From Rhizobium sp. Root482 (GTDB lineage: Bacteria > Pseudomonadota > Alphaproteobacteria > Rhizobiales > Rhizobiaceae): 46,619 nt of DNA. Within the stretch, counting starts at the first letter, position 1. Each line of letters opens with the position of its first letter. The stretch spans positions 1-46,619 of the forward strand of contig NZ_LMFA01000005.1 in NCBI RefSeq assembly GCF_001426565.1, in the 5' to 3' direction. Of the stretch, positions 16,761 to 24,583 are shown in pieces. The notes under the pieces are model-generated. The model made no database searches and was not told where the DNA came from. It saw only the letters and a program-made list of their open reading frames with translations. The translations under genes and the position numbers were made by a program.

Positions 16761-16792
16761 TGGTACTTACCATAACCAGTGCTTCAACTGGT
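16761..16792. promoter_or_regulatory. Palindromic operators upstream of the ArsR-like regulator gene
   Basis: Two perfect inverted repeats lie just before the start codon: TGGT-ACTT-ACCA (16761-16772) and ACCAGT-GCTTCA-ACTGGT (16775-16792). The minus-strand reading GGTAAGTACC (16771-16762) matches the GRTANGTACC core found before the arabinofuranosidase gene and before the convergent ATPase gene. This suggests autoregulation by the downstream regulator. Confidence 0.5.
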
Positions 16793-16799
16793 TCATCCT

Positions 16800-17720
16800 A
16801 TGCCCGGAAAAGTTCTCGTAATAGACCCCTCCGAACGTCAAGACATCATCAGAGGTCTTGCCAGCGAAGTCCGTGTTTCAATCTTGAAGCTTCTACGAAG
16901 CGGTCCGAAGAACGTCAATCAGATTGCCGAAGAGTTGCTTCTGCCGCAATCTACAGTCTCGTCGAACCTACAGATACTCGAGGAAGCTGGGCTGGTCACG
17001 ACCGAAAGTGTCAAGGCACGCAAGGGCAGCCAGAAAATTTGCCGCTCGGCGTTCAGGGAAATTCTTGTAGCCTTTCACGAAGACATTGCCGAACGAACTG
17101 AGAATATGATCGAAGTATCGATGCCGTTGGGGCTTTACACGCAGTTCGAAGTGAGTAGCCCCTGCGGACTATGCTCGAAGGATGGCGTGATCGGGCTGCT
17201 TGATGTACCCGACACCCTTCTCGATCCCGAGAGAATGCGCGCCGGACTGCTTTGGTTCACACGTGGATTTGTCGAATATCAGTTTCCAAACAATACATTG
17301 CTAAAAAAGGCGAAACCCAGCGCGCTAGAATTTTCGATGGAACTGAGCTCAGAAGTTCCAGGAACCGCGGCAGACTGGCCATCGGACATATTTCTTCAGG
17401 TAAATGGCGTGGATGTCGGCACTTGGACGTCACCTGGTGATTTCGGCGACAAGCGCGGCGTTTACACGCCGGACTGGTGGAAATTGGCAGGCTCGCAGTA
17501 TGGAAAGCTGAAGTATTGGCGCATCAACGACCAAGGCAGCTTTGTCGATGGCGTAAGAATATCCGATGTCACGCTCGATGACCTTGCAATCGACCAACAT
17601 CGTTCGATCCGCATGCGCATAGGCGTTAAGGAAGACGCCGAGCACCCCGGCGGCATAAACATCTTCGGCCGCGGGTTCGGGAACTATGATCAGGATATTC
17701 TGTTGCGCATCCAGATCTGA
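16800..17720 (+). CDS. ArsR-like transcriptional regulator with C-terminal sensor domain (COG4189-like)
   Basis: A 306-residue regulator. The N-terminal winged helix (LASEVRVSILKLLRSG, IAEELLLPQSTVSSNLQILE, GLVTTESVKARKG) is of the ArsR type. A long C-terminal region carries a CGLC motif (VSSPCGLCSKDGVIG) and an SPGDFGDKRG-like segment, as in predicted regulators of the COG4189 group found next to arabinofuranosidase genes. ATG at 16800 is used; an in-frame GTG at 16779 would overlap the operator palindrome, and neither has a clear ribosome site. GC content is visibly lower than in flanking genes. It probably represses or activates the arabinofuranosidase operon through the GRTANGTACC boxes. 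Confidence 0.75.
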   Translation: MPGKVLVIDPSERQDIIRGLASEVRVSILKLLRSGPKNVNQIAEELLLPQSTVSSNLQILEEAGLVTTESVKARKGSQKICRSAFREILVAFHEDIAERTENMIEVSMPLGLYTQFEVSSPCGLCSKDGVIGLLDVPDTLLDPERMRAGLLWFTRGFVEYQFPNNTLLKKAKPSALEFSMELSSEVPGTAADWPSDIFLQVNGVDVGTWTSPGDFGDKRGVYTPDWWKLAGSQYGKLKYWRINDQGSFVDGVRISDVTLDDLAIDQHRSIRMRIGVKEDAEHPGGINIFGRGFGNYDQDILLRIQI

Positions 17721-17780
17721 TACCGCCCAACAAAACGCTTGACGACCGTTGCCCTGGCGAGCTTATATGCCGTATCTTCC

Positions 17781-17806
17781 GATATGTACCGAAAAACATG
17801 GTACAT
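17781..17806. promoter_or_regulatory. Operator box upstream of the arabinofuranosidase gene
   Basis: GATATGTACCGAAAAACATG starts at 17781. Within it ATGTACC (17784-17790) and GGTACAT (17800-17806) are a perfect 7-base inverted repeat. The first 21 bases match 16 of 21 positions of the sequence 22 bases upstream of the convergent ATPase gene (23607 to 23587, minus strand). It ends 19 bases before the start codon at 17826, a position suited to repression. Confidence 0.55.
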
Positions 17807-17825
17807 TGGCTTCTTGGGGAGGAAC

Positions 17826-19334
17826 ATGGAAGCTAGAGTCGTTGCGCATGCGCGCTATACAATCGCCGACATAGACAAAAGGCTTTACGGATCGTTCCTG
17901 GAACATCTTGGGCGCGCGGTCTATACCGGCATTTATGAGCCGGGCCACCCGACAGCCGATAAGAACGGCATGCGCGGGGATGTGCTGGACCTCGTACGTG
18001 AATTGAACACACCGGTATGCCGCTATCCTGGTGGCAACTTTGTATCTGCCTATAACTGGGAAGACGGGATCGGCCCAAGGGATGCGCGACCAACGCGGCT
18101 TGACCTAGCTTGGCGAACCTCTGAATCGAACCATGTCGGTATTCACGAATTTGCGGAGTGGGCGGCTGCCGCGAACACCGAAATGATGTTGGCGGTCAAT
18201 CTCGGTTCCCGCGGCCTCGACAGCGCCCGCAGTTTTGTCGAGTACACCAATCACCCCGGCGGAACCTACTGGTCCGATCTCCGGAAAAAGAACGGCCGGG
18301 CCGATCCGTGGAATGTCAGGCTCTGGTGCCTTGGCAATGAAATGGACGGCCCTTGGCAGGTCGGCCACAAAAGTGCGGCCGAATACGGCCATCTGGCCAA
18401 CGAAACCGCGAAAGCAATGCGCGCCTTCGACGACACGCTGGAACTTATCGTCTGCGGTTCGTCGCATTCCGACATGCCGACTTATCCGCAATGGGAAGCC
18501 ACGGTGCTGGAGGAGACATATGATCAGGTCGATTATATTTCGCTGCACATGTACTTTGAAAACTACGAGAAGAATACTGCCGAGTTCCTGGCCCTGCCCG
18601 AGAAGCTCGATCGATACATCGGTACCGTGAGTGGCGTGATCGACTACGTTAAAGGAAAGAAGCGTTCCAAGAGGAACGTCAAGATTTCCTTCGACGAATG
18701 GAACGTATGGTATCACGAGCGCCGCAGCGACGCGATCCGCATGAAGGAATGGGACTGGCCGCATGCGCCGGTTCTTCTGGAGGATATCTACAACTTCGAG
18801 GACGTGCTGCAGGTTGGCTGCATCCTCAACACGTTTATCCGGCGCTCCGATGTCGTGCGCATCGCTTGCATTGCCCAACTCGTCAATGTGATCGCGCCAA
18901 TCATGACGATGCCTGGTGGCGGCTCGTGGCGGCAGACAATTTACTACCCCTTCAAATTCGCCTCGCTATACGGCCGGGGGACAGCGCTGCATCTCGACGT
19001 CGATTGTGCCAGCTATCGCGCCGACGTGGCCGACAACGTATCCTATCTCGATATTTCCGGCGTGCATGATGGCGATGCCGGGACGCTTACCTTTTTCGCA
19101 GTCAACAGGCACGGCGACGAACCGATGGCGATCGATCTGTCGCTTGAGGGCTTCGGCGAGGCCAAGTCCGTCGAGCACACGCTGATAAAGCATCAAGATC
19201 TCGAAGCGACAAACACCAGGGAAAATCCGGACAATGTGAAGCCGGAAACAACTGATGACGCAGTTCTCAGCGGGAACTCGGTACAGGTTACTGTGCCGCC
19301 ATATTCTTATTCGATGATTATCGTGAGGTTGTAG
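17826..19334 (+). CDS. abfA: Alpha-L-arabinofuranosidase, glycoside hydrolase family 51
   Basis: A 502-residue retaining glycosidase that removes terminal arabinofuranose from arabinans or arabinoxylan oligosaccharides. The acid/base Glu is in LWCLGNEMDGPWQVG and the nucleophile Glu in ISFDEWNVWYHE, both classic GH51 motifs; the family N terminus GSFLEHLGRAVYTGIYEPGH is also clear. No signal peptide is present, so it acts in the cytoplasm on imported oligosaccharides. ATG at 17826 has GGGGAGGA 5 bases upstream, which excludes the longer reading from 17739. It heads an operon with a CUT1 importer, and an operator box lies at its promoter. Confidence 0.93.
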   Translation: MEARVVAHARYTIADIDKRLYGSFLEHLGRAVYTGIYEPGHPTADKNGMRGDVLDLVRELNTPVCRYPGGNFVSAYNWEDGIGPRDARPTRLDLAWRTSESNHVGIHEFAEWAAAANTEMMLAVNLGSRGLDSARSFVEYTNHPGGTYWSDLRKKNGRADPWNVRLWCLGNEMDGPWQVGHKSAAEYGHLANETAKAMRAFDDTLELIVCGSSHSDMPTYPQWEATVLEETYDQVDYISLHMYFENYEKNTAEFLALPEKLDRYIGTVSGVIDYVKGKKRSKRNVKISFDEWNVWYHERRSDAIRMKEWDWPHAPVLLEDIYNFEDVLQVGCILNTFIRRSDVVRIACIAQLVNVIAPIMTMPGGGSWRQTIYYPFKFASLYGRGTALHLDVDCASYRADVADNVSYLDISGVHDGDAGTLTFFAVNRHGDEPMAIDLSLEGFGEAKSVEHTLIKHQDLEATNTRENPDNVKPETTDDAVLSGNSVQVTVPPYSYSMIIVRL

Positions 19335-19389
19335 GCAAATATCAACGTTGCGGCGGGAGGCCGCAACACAGATGGGAGGAGAATACCCG

Positions 19390-20664
19390 ATGCCGAGAAT
19401 CGTAACTTTGGCAAAGTGCGTTGCTTTGACTGTGAGCTTATTCGCATCCACCGCGCATGCAGAAGAAAATGTAGTTTGGTGGGATTTCCTGAGCGGCGGT
19501 GACGGCGTCCGCATGAAGCAGATGATCTCCGACTTCAACGCTGCCCATCAGGGAAAGATCAAGATCGATGCGACGACGCTGGAATGGGGCACGCCATTCT
19601 ACGCCAAGGTCCAGACATCGGCCGCGGTCGGCGAAGCGCCAGACGTGATGACCTATCATGCAAGCCGCATACCGCTGGCCGTCAAGCAGGGAATCCTCCA
19701 GGAAATCACGGCCGACGACTGGAAGGCGATGGGGATTTCGAAAGACGATTACGCCAGCGCGACCTGGGATGCCGTCACCTCGGACGGCAAGCAATACGCA
19801 GTGCCGCTCGATACCCATCCGATCGTTCTCTATTACAACAAGGACATTCTCAAGAAAGCCGGCCTTCTGACCGACGACGGCAAGCCGAAAGGACTGGATT
19901 CGGGTGAGAACTTCACCGCCACGCTGAAAGCTTTGAAAGAGGCAGGCGTCAAGTTTCCGCTGGGATCGGTTACGGCAGACGGCAACTTCATGTTCCGCAC
20001 CATCTATTCGCTGATGGGCCAGCAGGATGGCGAGTTGATGACAGACGGCAAGTTCCTGACAGGGGACAACGGCAAGAAGCTTGAGAATGCCCTTGCAATC
20101 CTGCAGGGCTGGACCAAGGACGGCCTGCAATCGTCCTATACGGACTATCCCGCGACCGTCGCGCTGTTCACGTCAGGTGAAGCCGCGATGATGATCAACG
20201 GAGTCTGGGAAGTGCCTACGATGACCGATCTGCACAAGAACGGCAAGCTGTTCGAATGGGGCGCGGTCGAGCTTCCGGTTATCTTCAACCATCCTTCGAC
20301 CTATGCAGACAGCCACACCTTCGCCATTCCCGCCAACAAGGATAAGGATATGAGCGCCGACAAGCGTGCGGCCGTTCTGGAGGTAATGTCGTGGATGGAC
20401 AAGAACTCGCTCTTCTGGGCAACGGCGGGCCATATTCCGGCCTATGGGCCCGTGACGGCGAGTGCAGAATATAAGGCAATGCAGCCTAATTCCACTTACT
20501 CGACGCTGACTGAAAACATGATCTTCGATCCCAAGTCGCCGCTGGCCGGCATTGCAGGCCCGATCTTCGACGTCATGTCGAGTTCCTTCGTGCCGACCTT
20601 GAATGGCGAAATGGAACCGGCGGAAGCCGTCGAGGAGATCAAGGCCGGATTGAACGACATGTAA
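19390..20664 (+). CDS. CUT1 ABC transporter substrate-binding protein (arabinose oligosaccharides)
   Basis: A 424-residue periplasmic binding protein of the MalE/UgpB type. The signal peptide runs to FASTAHAEEN. Binding-fold segments include VVWWDFLSGGDGVRMKQMI, YAVPLDTHPIVLYYNKDIL and AAMMINGVWEVP. ATG at 19390 has GGGAGGAG about 9 bases upstream. It is 55 bases after the arabinofuranosidase gene. Substrate specificity for arabino-oligosaccharides is inferred from that neighbour. Confidence 0.9.
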   Translation: MPRIVTLAKCVALTVSLFASTAHAEENVVWWDFLSGGDGVRMKQMISDFNAAHQGKIKIDATTLEWGTPFYAKVQTSAAVGEAPDVMTYHASRIPLAVKQGILQEITADDWKAMGISKDDYASATWDAVTSDGKQYAVPLDTHPIVLYYNKDILKKAGLLTDDGKPKGLDSGENFTATLKALKEAGVKFPLGSVTADGNFMFRTIYSLMGQQDGELMTDGKFLTGDNGKKLENALAILQGWTKDGLQSSYTDYPATVALFTSGEAAMMINGVWEVPTMTDLHKNGKLFEWGAVELPVIFNHPSTYADSHTFAIPANKDKDMSADKRAAVLEVMSWMDKNSLFWATAGHIPAYGPVTASAEYKAMQPNSTYSTLTENMIFDPKSPLAGIAGPIFDVMSSSFVPTLNGEMEPAEAVEEIKAGLNDM

Positions 20665-20670
20665 CCTCGC

Positions 20671-20700
20671 TGCCGGGCTGTCCTGATGGGCGACCCGGCA
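20671..20700 (+). terminator. Intercistronic hairpin after the second binding-protein gene
   Basis: TGCCGGG (20671-20677) pairs with CCCGGCA (20694-20700) around a 16-base loop, 6 bases after the stop codon, with no T-run. It occupies the same place as the hairpins after the other two binding-protein genes here and probably serves mRNA stabilisation. Confidence 0.45.
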
Positions 20701-20735
20701 CTTTACAGATGCCGGAGCAGGATTCGGGAGTAAGC

Positions 20736-21620
20736 ATGCTCAGGAACAAACGAAGCGAAGCCCTAATGGCCCTTGCGCTGATTGCGCCCTTTATCGCAAT
20801 TTACGGCCTCGTCTTCGTCTACCCGACGATCAAGCTGTTCATGATCAGCTTTACCGACGCACCGCTTATCGGCGACGGCACCTATGTCGGTTTCGACAAT
20901 TATACTCGGCTGGCGAGCGACCGCCGCTTCGACACGGCATTGTGGAACACTGCCTATTTCGTTCTGCTGTCGGTCGTTCCCGGAACACTGGTTGCGTTTT
21001 CGATCGCGCTCGGAGTGAACCGCCTTGCCGGCAGGCTGCAATCTTTCGTTCTGGCGCTATTCTTTCTCCCCTATATCCTGCCAGTGTCGGTCGTTTATCT
21101 GATTTGGGACTGGACGCTGAATTTTCAGTTCGGCATCGCGATGTATGTTTTCGATATGTTGGGCATCGGCCGGGTACCGATCTTCAAGGCGACGGCCTGG
21201 TTCATACCAGCCGTTGCTTTCATCACCATTTGGTGGACCGCTGGCTTTTCCATCCTGTTGTTTCTCGCGGGGCTACGGGCCATCCCGGGCGAAATATACG
21301 AGGCCGCTTCACTCGACAATGCTGGCCGATGGGCCACGTTCGCCCGCATCACCTGGCCGCTGATGTGGCCGATAACGGCCCTGGTGTTGACTATCCAGTT
21401 GATCCTGCAGCTGAAAATCTTCGATCAGGTCTATCTGTTTTCCACGGGCGGAAGGCCGAACGACAATGTGGTCCTGGTTTATTATGTCTTCCAGCGAGCA
21501 TTCCAATCTGATCAGGGTGGCCGCGCCGCCGCGGTGGCGGTGGTGCTGTTCCTGATCGTCATCGTCGTTTCAGTCCTGAATTTCCAGCTCACGCGGTTGT
21601 CGAGGGGAAATAACCGATGA
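20736..21620 (+). CDS. CUT1 sugar ABC transporter permease (MalF/UgpA-like)
   Basis: A 294-residue inner-membrane permease with about six helices (LMALALIAPFIAIYGLVFVY; LALFFLPYILPVSVVYLIW). The EAA loop is YEAASLDNAGRWATFARIT. The start at 20736 is favoured over ATG 20709 by GGGAG 5 bases upstream. It overlaps the next permease through ATGA. Confidence 0.9.
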   Translation: MLRNKRSEALMALALIAPFIAIYGLVFVYPTIKLFMISFTDAPLIGDGTYVGFDNYTRLASDRRFDTALWNTAYFVLLSVVPGTLVAFSIALGVNRLAGRLQSFVLALFFLPYILPVSVVYLIWDWTLNFQFGIAMYVFDMLGIGRVPIFKATAWFIPAVAFITIWWTAGFSILLFLAGLRAIPGEIYEAASLDNAGRWATFARITWPLMWPITALVLTIQLILQLKIFDQVYLFSTGGRPNDNVVLVYYVFQRAFQSDQGGRAAAVAVVLFLIVIVVSVLNFQLTRLSRGNNR

Positions 21621-22459
21621 ATGCAGAGACTTTGAGGAGGCTGAATCTCGCCGGCTTCATCATCACGCTGCTGACCGTCATTGTTGCGCTGATCTGGGCA
21701 TTTCCTCTTTACTGGGGCGTTATCACTTCGCTGAAACCCGAAGACGAAGTCGTGCGCCCCTATATCGAACTCTGGCCGGACACACTGACGTTCTCGCATT
21801 ATTATTTCGCGCTAACGCAGACCGACATCGGCCGCTGGTATCTGAACTCGATCGTAACCGCCCTCTCCATCACCGTTCTGACCGTATTGTCGTCCCTGTT
21901 CTGCGGCTATGCACTCTCTCAGCTCAATTTCCCGTTTCGCAACGCGCTCTGGTGGCTGATCCTTGCAAGTTTCATGGTCCCCACACAGACTCTGATCGTC
22001 AACCATTTCGAACTGATTGCGCGGCTTGGCCTCGTCAACACTTGGGCCGGCATCGTACTGCCGCAGTTGATCCACCCGGTGATCATCATCGTCTACAAAC
22101 AGTTTTTCGATGGCGTCCCGAAGGACTTCCGCGAAGCCGCAGTCATGGACAATGCCTCGGAATGGCGCATTCTCACGCGGATCTACATTCCAATGAACTG
22201 GGGCGTAACGGCCGCCCTTTCGATCGTAACCTTCATCTGGTCGTGGAACGCGTTCCTGTGGCCGTTTCTGGCGGTCACACGAACCGAAATGATGACTATC
22301 ACCGTCGGCATCACGCAAGTCAACGATGCATTTGGTATCTATTATGCGCGCGAACTTACCGCAGCCGTGCTTGCCGGTTTGCCGGTTGCCGTCGCTTATC
22401 TGATTTTCCAGAGGCGGGTGACTGAGGCGATCACGCTCTCCGCCGGCATAAAGGGATAG
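21617..22459 (+). CDS. CUT1 sugar ABC transporter permease (MalG/UgpE-like)
   Basis: A 280-residue second permease. The EAA loop is REAAVMDNASEWRILTRIYI. It starts within the stop of the upstream permease (ATGA). It ends 14 bases before the stop of the convergent ATPase gene, so the importer operon lacks its own ATPase on this strand and uses the one opposite. Confidence 0.9.
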   Translation: MNAETLRRLNLAGFIITLLTVIVALIWAFPLYWGVITSLKPEDEVVRPYIELWPDTLTFSHYYFALTQTDIGRWYLNSIVTALSITVLTVLSSLFCGYALSQLNFPFRNALWWLILASFMVPTQTLIVNHFELIARLGLVNTWAGIVLPQLIHPVIIIVYKQFFDGVPKDFREAAVMDNASEWRILTRIYIPMNWGVTAALSIVTFIWSWNAFLWPFLAVTRTEMMTITVGITQVNDAFGIYYARELTAAVLAGLPVAVAYLIFQRRVTEAITLSAGIKG

Positions 22460-22473
22460 ATCCCGAAATTTGC

Positions 22474-23565
22474 CTATTGCCTAGTCATGACCGGCGAGTG
22501 ATAGGCCCTGCCCTCTGCATCGAAAAGGTGCACTGCCGACGTATCAAAGCGGAGTGTCAGGATATCGCCGGTCTGCACAACCGAACGGCCATCATCCTGG
22601 GCGATGAGTTCCGTGCCGTTCTCCAGCGTGCAGTAGACCAGCGTGCGTTCACCGAGCCGCTCAACCACGCCGGCTGTCGCAGTAGCAACGCCGTCTTCGC
22701 CCTTAGGAAGGATGTGGACGGCTTCGGGGCGGATGCCGAGTTCATATGCACCCGGACCGGGATGTGCGACCTCGATGTCGAGTGTCGTTGCGCCTCCGAA
22801 CCTCACCGTCGTCTTTCCGCCTCCGGCCACCTCCGCCTTCAGGAAATTCATTCCGGGGCTGCCGATGAAGCTCGCGACAAATCGGGAAGCAGGCCGGAGA
22901 TACACCTCCATCGGGGTTCCGATCTGCTCAATCCGGCAGTTGTTCAGAATTACGATACGGTCGGCGAGCGTCATCGCTTCGGTCTGGTCGTGCGTGACAT
23001 AAATCATCGTTGCCTTCATACGCTGATGAAGCTTGGCGAGTTCAACCCGCGTACGCACCCGCAGAGCGGCGTCGAGGTTGGATAACGGCTCATCGAACAG
23101 GAATGCCTTGGGCTCTTTGACGATCGCCCGGCCAATGGCCACCCGCTGACGCTGTCCTCCTGACAGTTGCGCTGGCCGGCGTTTGAGCAAGACTTCCATT
23201 TCCAACATGCGGGCGGCTTCCCCCACGCGGCGATCGATGTCGCCCTGGGGCATTCCGATATTTCTAAGCCCGAAGGCCATATTTTCCTCGACAGTCATAT
23301 GCGGATAAAGCGCATAGTTCTGGAACACCATGGCGACGTCACGCTGTCCCGGCGCAAGATGTTCGCAGCGTTTGCCGTCGATGGTCAATGTGCCACCGTC
23401 GATCTTCTCGAGACCTGCAACCATACGAAGAAGAGTCGATTTTCCGGAGCCGGACGGGCCAAGAAACACCATCAATTCGCCAGGCGCAACGACCAGGGAT
23501 ATATCGTCAATAACATTGACGGTGCCAAAACTTTTCGACACGTTGCTAAGCGCGATCTCTGCCAT
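22474..23565 (-). CDS. CUT1 sugar ABC transporter ATP-binding protein (UgpC/MsmK type)
   Basis: A 363-residue ATPase: Walker A GPSGSGKST, signature LSGGQRQRVAIGRAIV, Walker B AFLFDEPLSNLD, switch YVTHDQTEAM, then a TOBE-type C-terminal domain (YELGIRPEAVHI). ATG at 23565 was chosen because GGGAG lies 6 bases upstream; the longer reading from TTG 23586 overlaps that site. It is convergent with the arabinofuranosidase/importer operon but has the same operator box upstream, so the two units are probably co-regulated. Confidence 0.92.
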   Translation of the reverse strand: MAEIALSNVSKSFGTVNVIDDISLVVAPGELMVFLGPSGSGKSTLLRMVAGLEKIDGGTLTIDGKRCEHLAPGQRDVAMVFQNYALYPHMTVEENMAFGLRNIGMPQGDIDRRVGEAARMLEMEVLLKRRPAQLSGGQRQRVAIGRAIVKEPKAFLFDEPLSNLDAALRVRTRVELAKLHQRMKATMIYVTHDQTEAMTLADRIVILNNCRIEQIGTPMEVYLRPASRFVASFIGSPGMNFLKAEVAGGGKTTVRFGGATTLDIEVAHPGPGAYELGIRPEAVHILPKGEDGVATATAGVVERLGERTLVYCTLENGTELIAQDDGRSVVQTGDILTLRFDTSAVHLFDAEGRAYHSPVMTRQ

Positions 23566-23586
23566 ATGATGCTCCCGACTTTTCAA

Positions 23587-23607
23587 CCATCATTCCCGGT
23601 ACGTATC
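23587..23607 (-). promoter_or_regulatory. Operator box upstream of the convergent ATPase gene
   Basis: On the minus strand GATACGTACCGGGAATGATG (23607 downward) matches the box at 17781-17801 at 16 of 21 positions, including an almost invariant GATAYGTACCG core. It ends 22 bases from the start codon at 23565, nearly the same distance as at the arabinofuranosidase gene (25 bases). Confidence 0.55.
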
Positions 23608-23725
23608 AGATGTCAAGATGGATTTGGCTCGACAGTTGGCGTAGACGGTCTCAGGCTCTCCGCAGAGCAGTCGACGAGCTGTCACATTTTCGAGCGATGA
23701 TGATCCATCTTGCGATTGCCTGAAA

Positions 23726-23848
23726 TCAAGCAATGACACCGGTCAAGGTTTTCCAATCCGTCGCTGCGCGGATGCGGTCAATGTGGGTGGCGAGAGCTAA
23801 AAAGGGCGAAATACCGCTACCGCCTATAACCACTGCGTTTGAAAGCAT
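23726..23848 (-). CDS. Mini-ORF or remnant resembling a flavoprotein reductase NAD-binding motif
   Basis: A 40-codon reading starts at ATG 23848-23846, overlapping the response-regulator stop as TAATG, with GGAAAG correctly spaced upstream. The product begins MLSNAVVIGGSGISPFLALA, and GGSGISPFLAL resembles the GGxGITPFL motif of ferredoxin-NADP reductase-like domains. It is far too short for a reductase. Either it is a decayed tail of such a gene or a coupled short peptide. The bases between it and the operator at 23607 show nothing else. Confidence 0.3.
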   Translation of the reverse strand: MLSNAVVIGGSGISPFLALATHIDRIRAATDWKTLTGVIA

Positions 23849-24570
23849 TACTTTCCATCAAGCCACTCCTGCAGCTCTGCTTCTGCCCGTTCCAGGGCGC
23901 TGTAGTTCAGGAGTTTGCGTAGGAAGGCAACCATGACGGCCCGGGCGCGGAGATTGAAGCGGCCATCCTCGTGGTCGTCGCCTACGCTCTGGTAGACATC
24001 AAGCTTGTCATAGAGCTGCTGCAGGCGATTTTGCACGCTACGCAGCGAGAGGCCCCGGCGTTTGGAGATGGTCCGATCCGTGAGGCCGAGCGCGATATCG
24101 ACGAGGATCTCATATTCGGAATCGGTGAACCCCTTCGTCTGGCCCAGGCTCTTCTGCTGCAGTCCCCGGACCTCGCGGTCGATGACACACTGGCTCTCGA
24201 TGAAGATCGAGCGAAGTGCAAGCTTCAGCCGTTCATCGGAGGCGGATTTTAGTACATAGCCGTACGCGGCGCCATCGGGCACGATGCGTGAGACGCCACG
24301 CACATATGCCTCGTCGGAATAATTCGACCAGAACAGAATGCGGGTCTCCGGCCGCTCCTTCCAGATGGTGCGTGCCGCCTCAATGCCGTTGCGGCTTGTC
24401 ATCTGGAGGTCCATGACGATATGCGCCGACTTGTGGTCACGGGCAAGCTTCTCGCCGACGGTTCCGTTCTCCGCCTCGATCACTGTGCCGCATTCCGGCA
24501 GGGCCGCGCTGACCGCCTCGTGTAGATAGGAACGGTGAAGCGGGTCGTCTTCGATGATCAGTACTTTCAT
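23848..24570 (-). CDS. NarL/LuxR-family response regulator
   Basis: A 240-residue response regulator. The receiver domain begins MKVLIIEDDPLHRSYL; the phospho-acceptor Asp is in HIVMDLQMTSRNG and the conserved Lys in YGYVLKSASDE. The C-terminal LuxR-type helix-turn-helix is EILVDIALGLTDRTISKRRG, then LSLRSVQNRLQQLYDKL. It lies 13 bases after the histidine kinase gene on the same strand and is its likely partner. The pair is divergent from the CUT2 importer operon, which is the obvious target. Confidence 0.88.
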   Translation of the reverse strand: MKVLIIEDDPLHRSYLHEAVSAALPECGTVIEAENGTVGEKLARDHKSAHIVMDLQMTSRNGIEAARTIWKERPETRILFWSNYSDEAYVRGVSRIVPDGAAYGYVLKSASDERLKLALRSIFIESQCVIDREVRGLQQKSLGQTKGFTDSEYEILVDIALGLTDRTISKRRGLSLRSVQNRLQQLYDKLDVYQSVGDDHEDGRFNLRARAVMVAFLRKLLNYSALERAEAELQEWLDGK

Positions 24571-24583
24571 AATGCCTGTTTCC

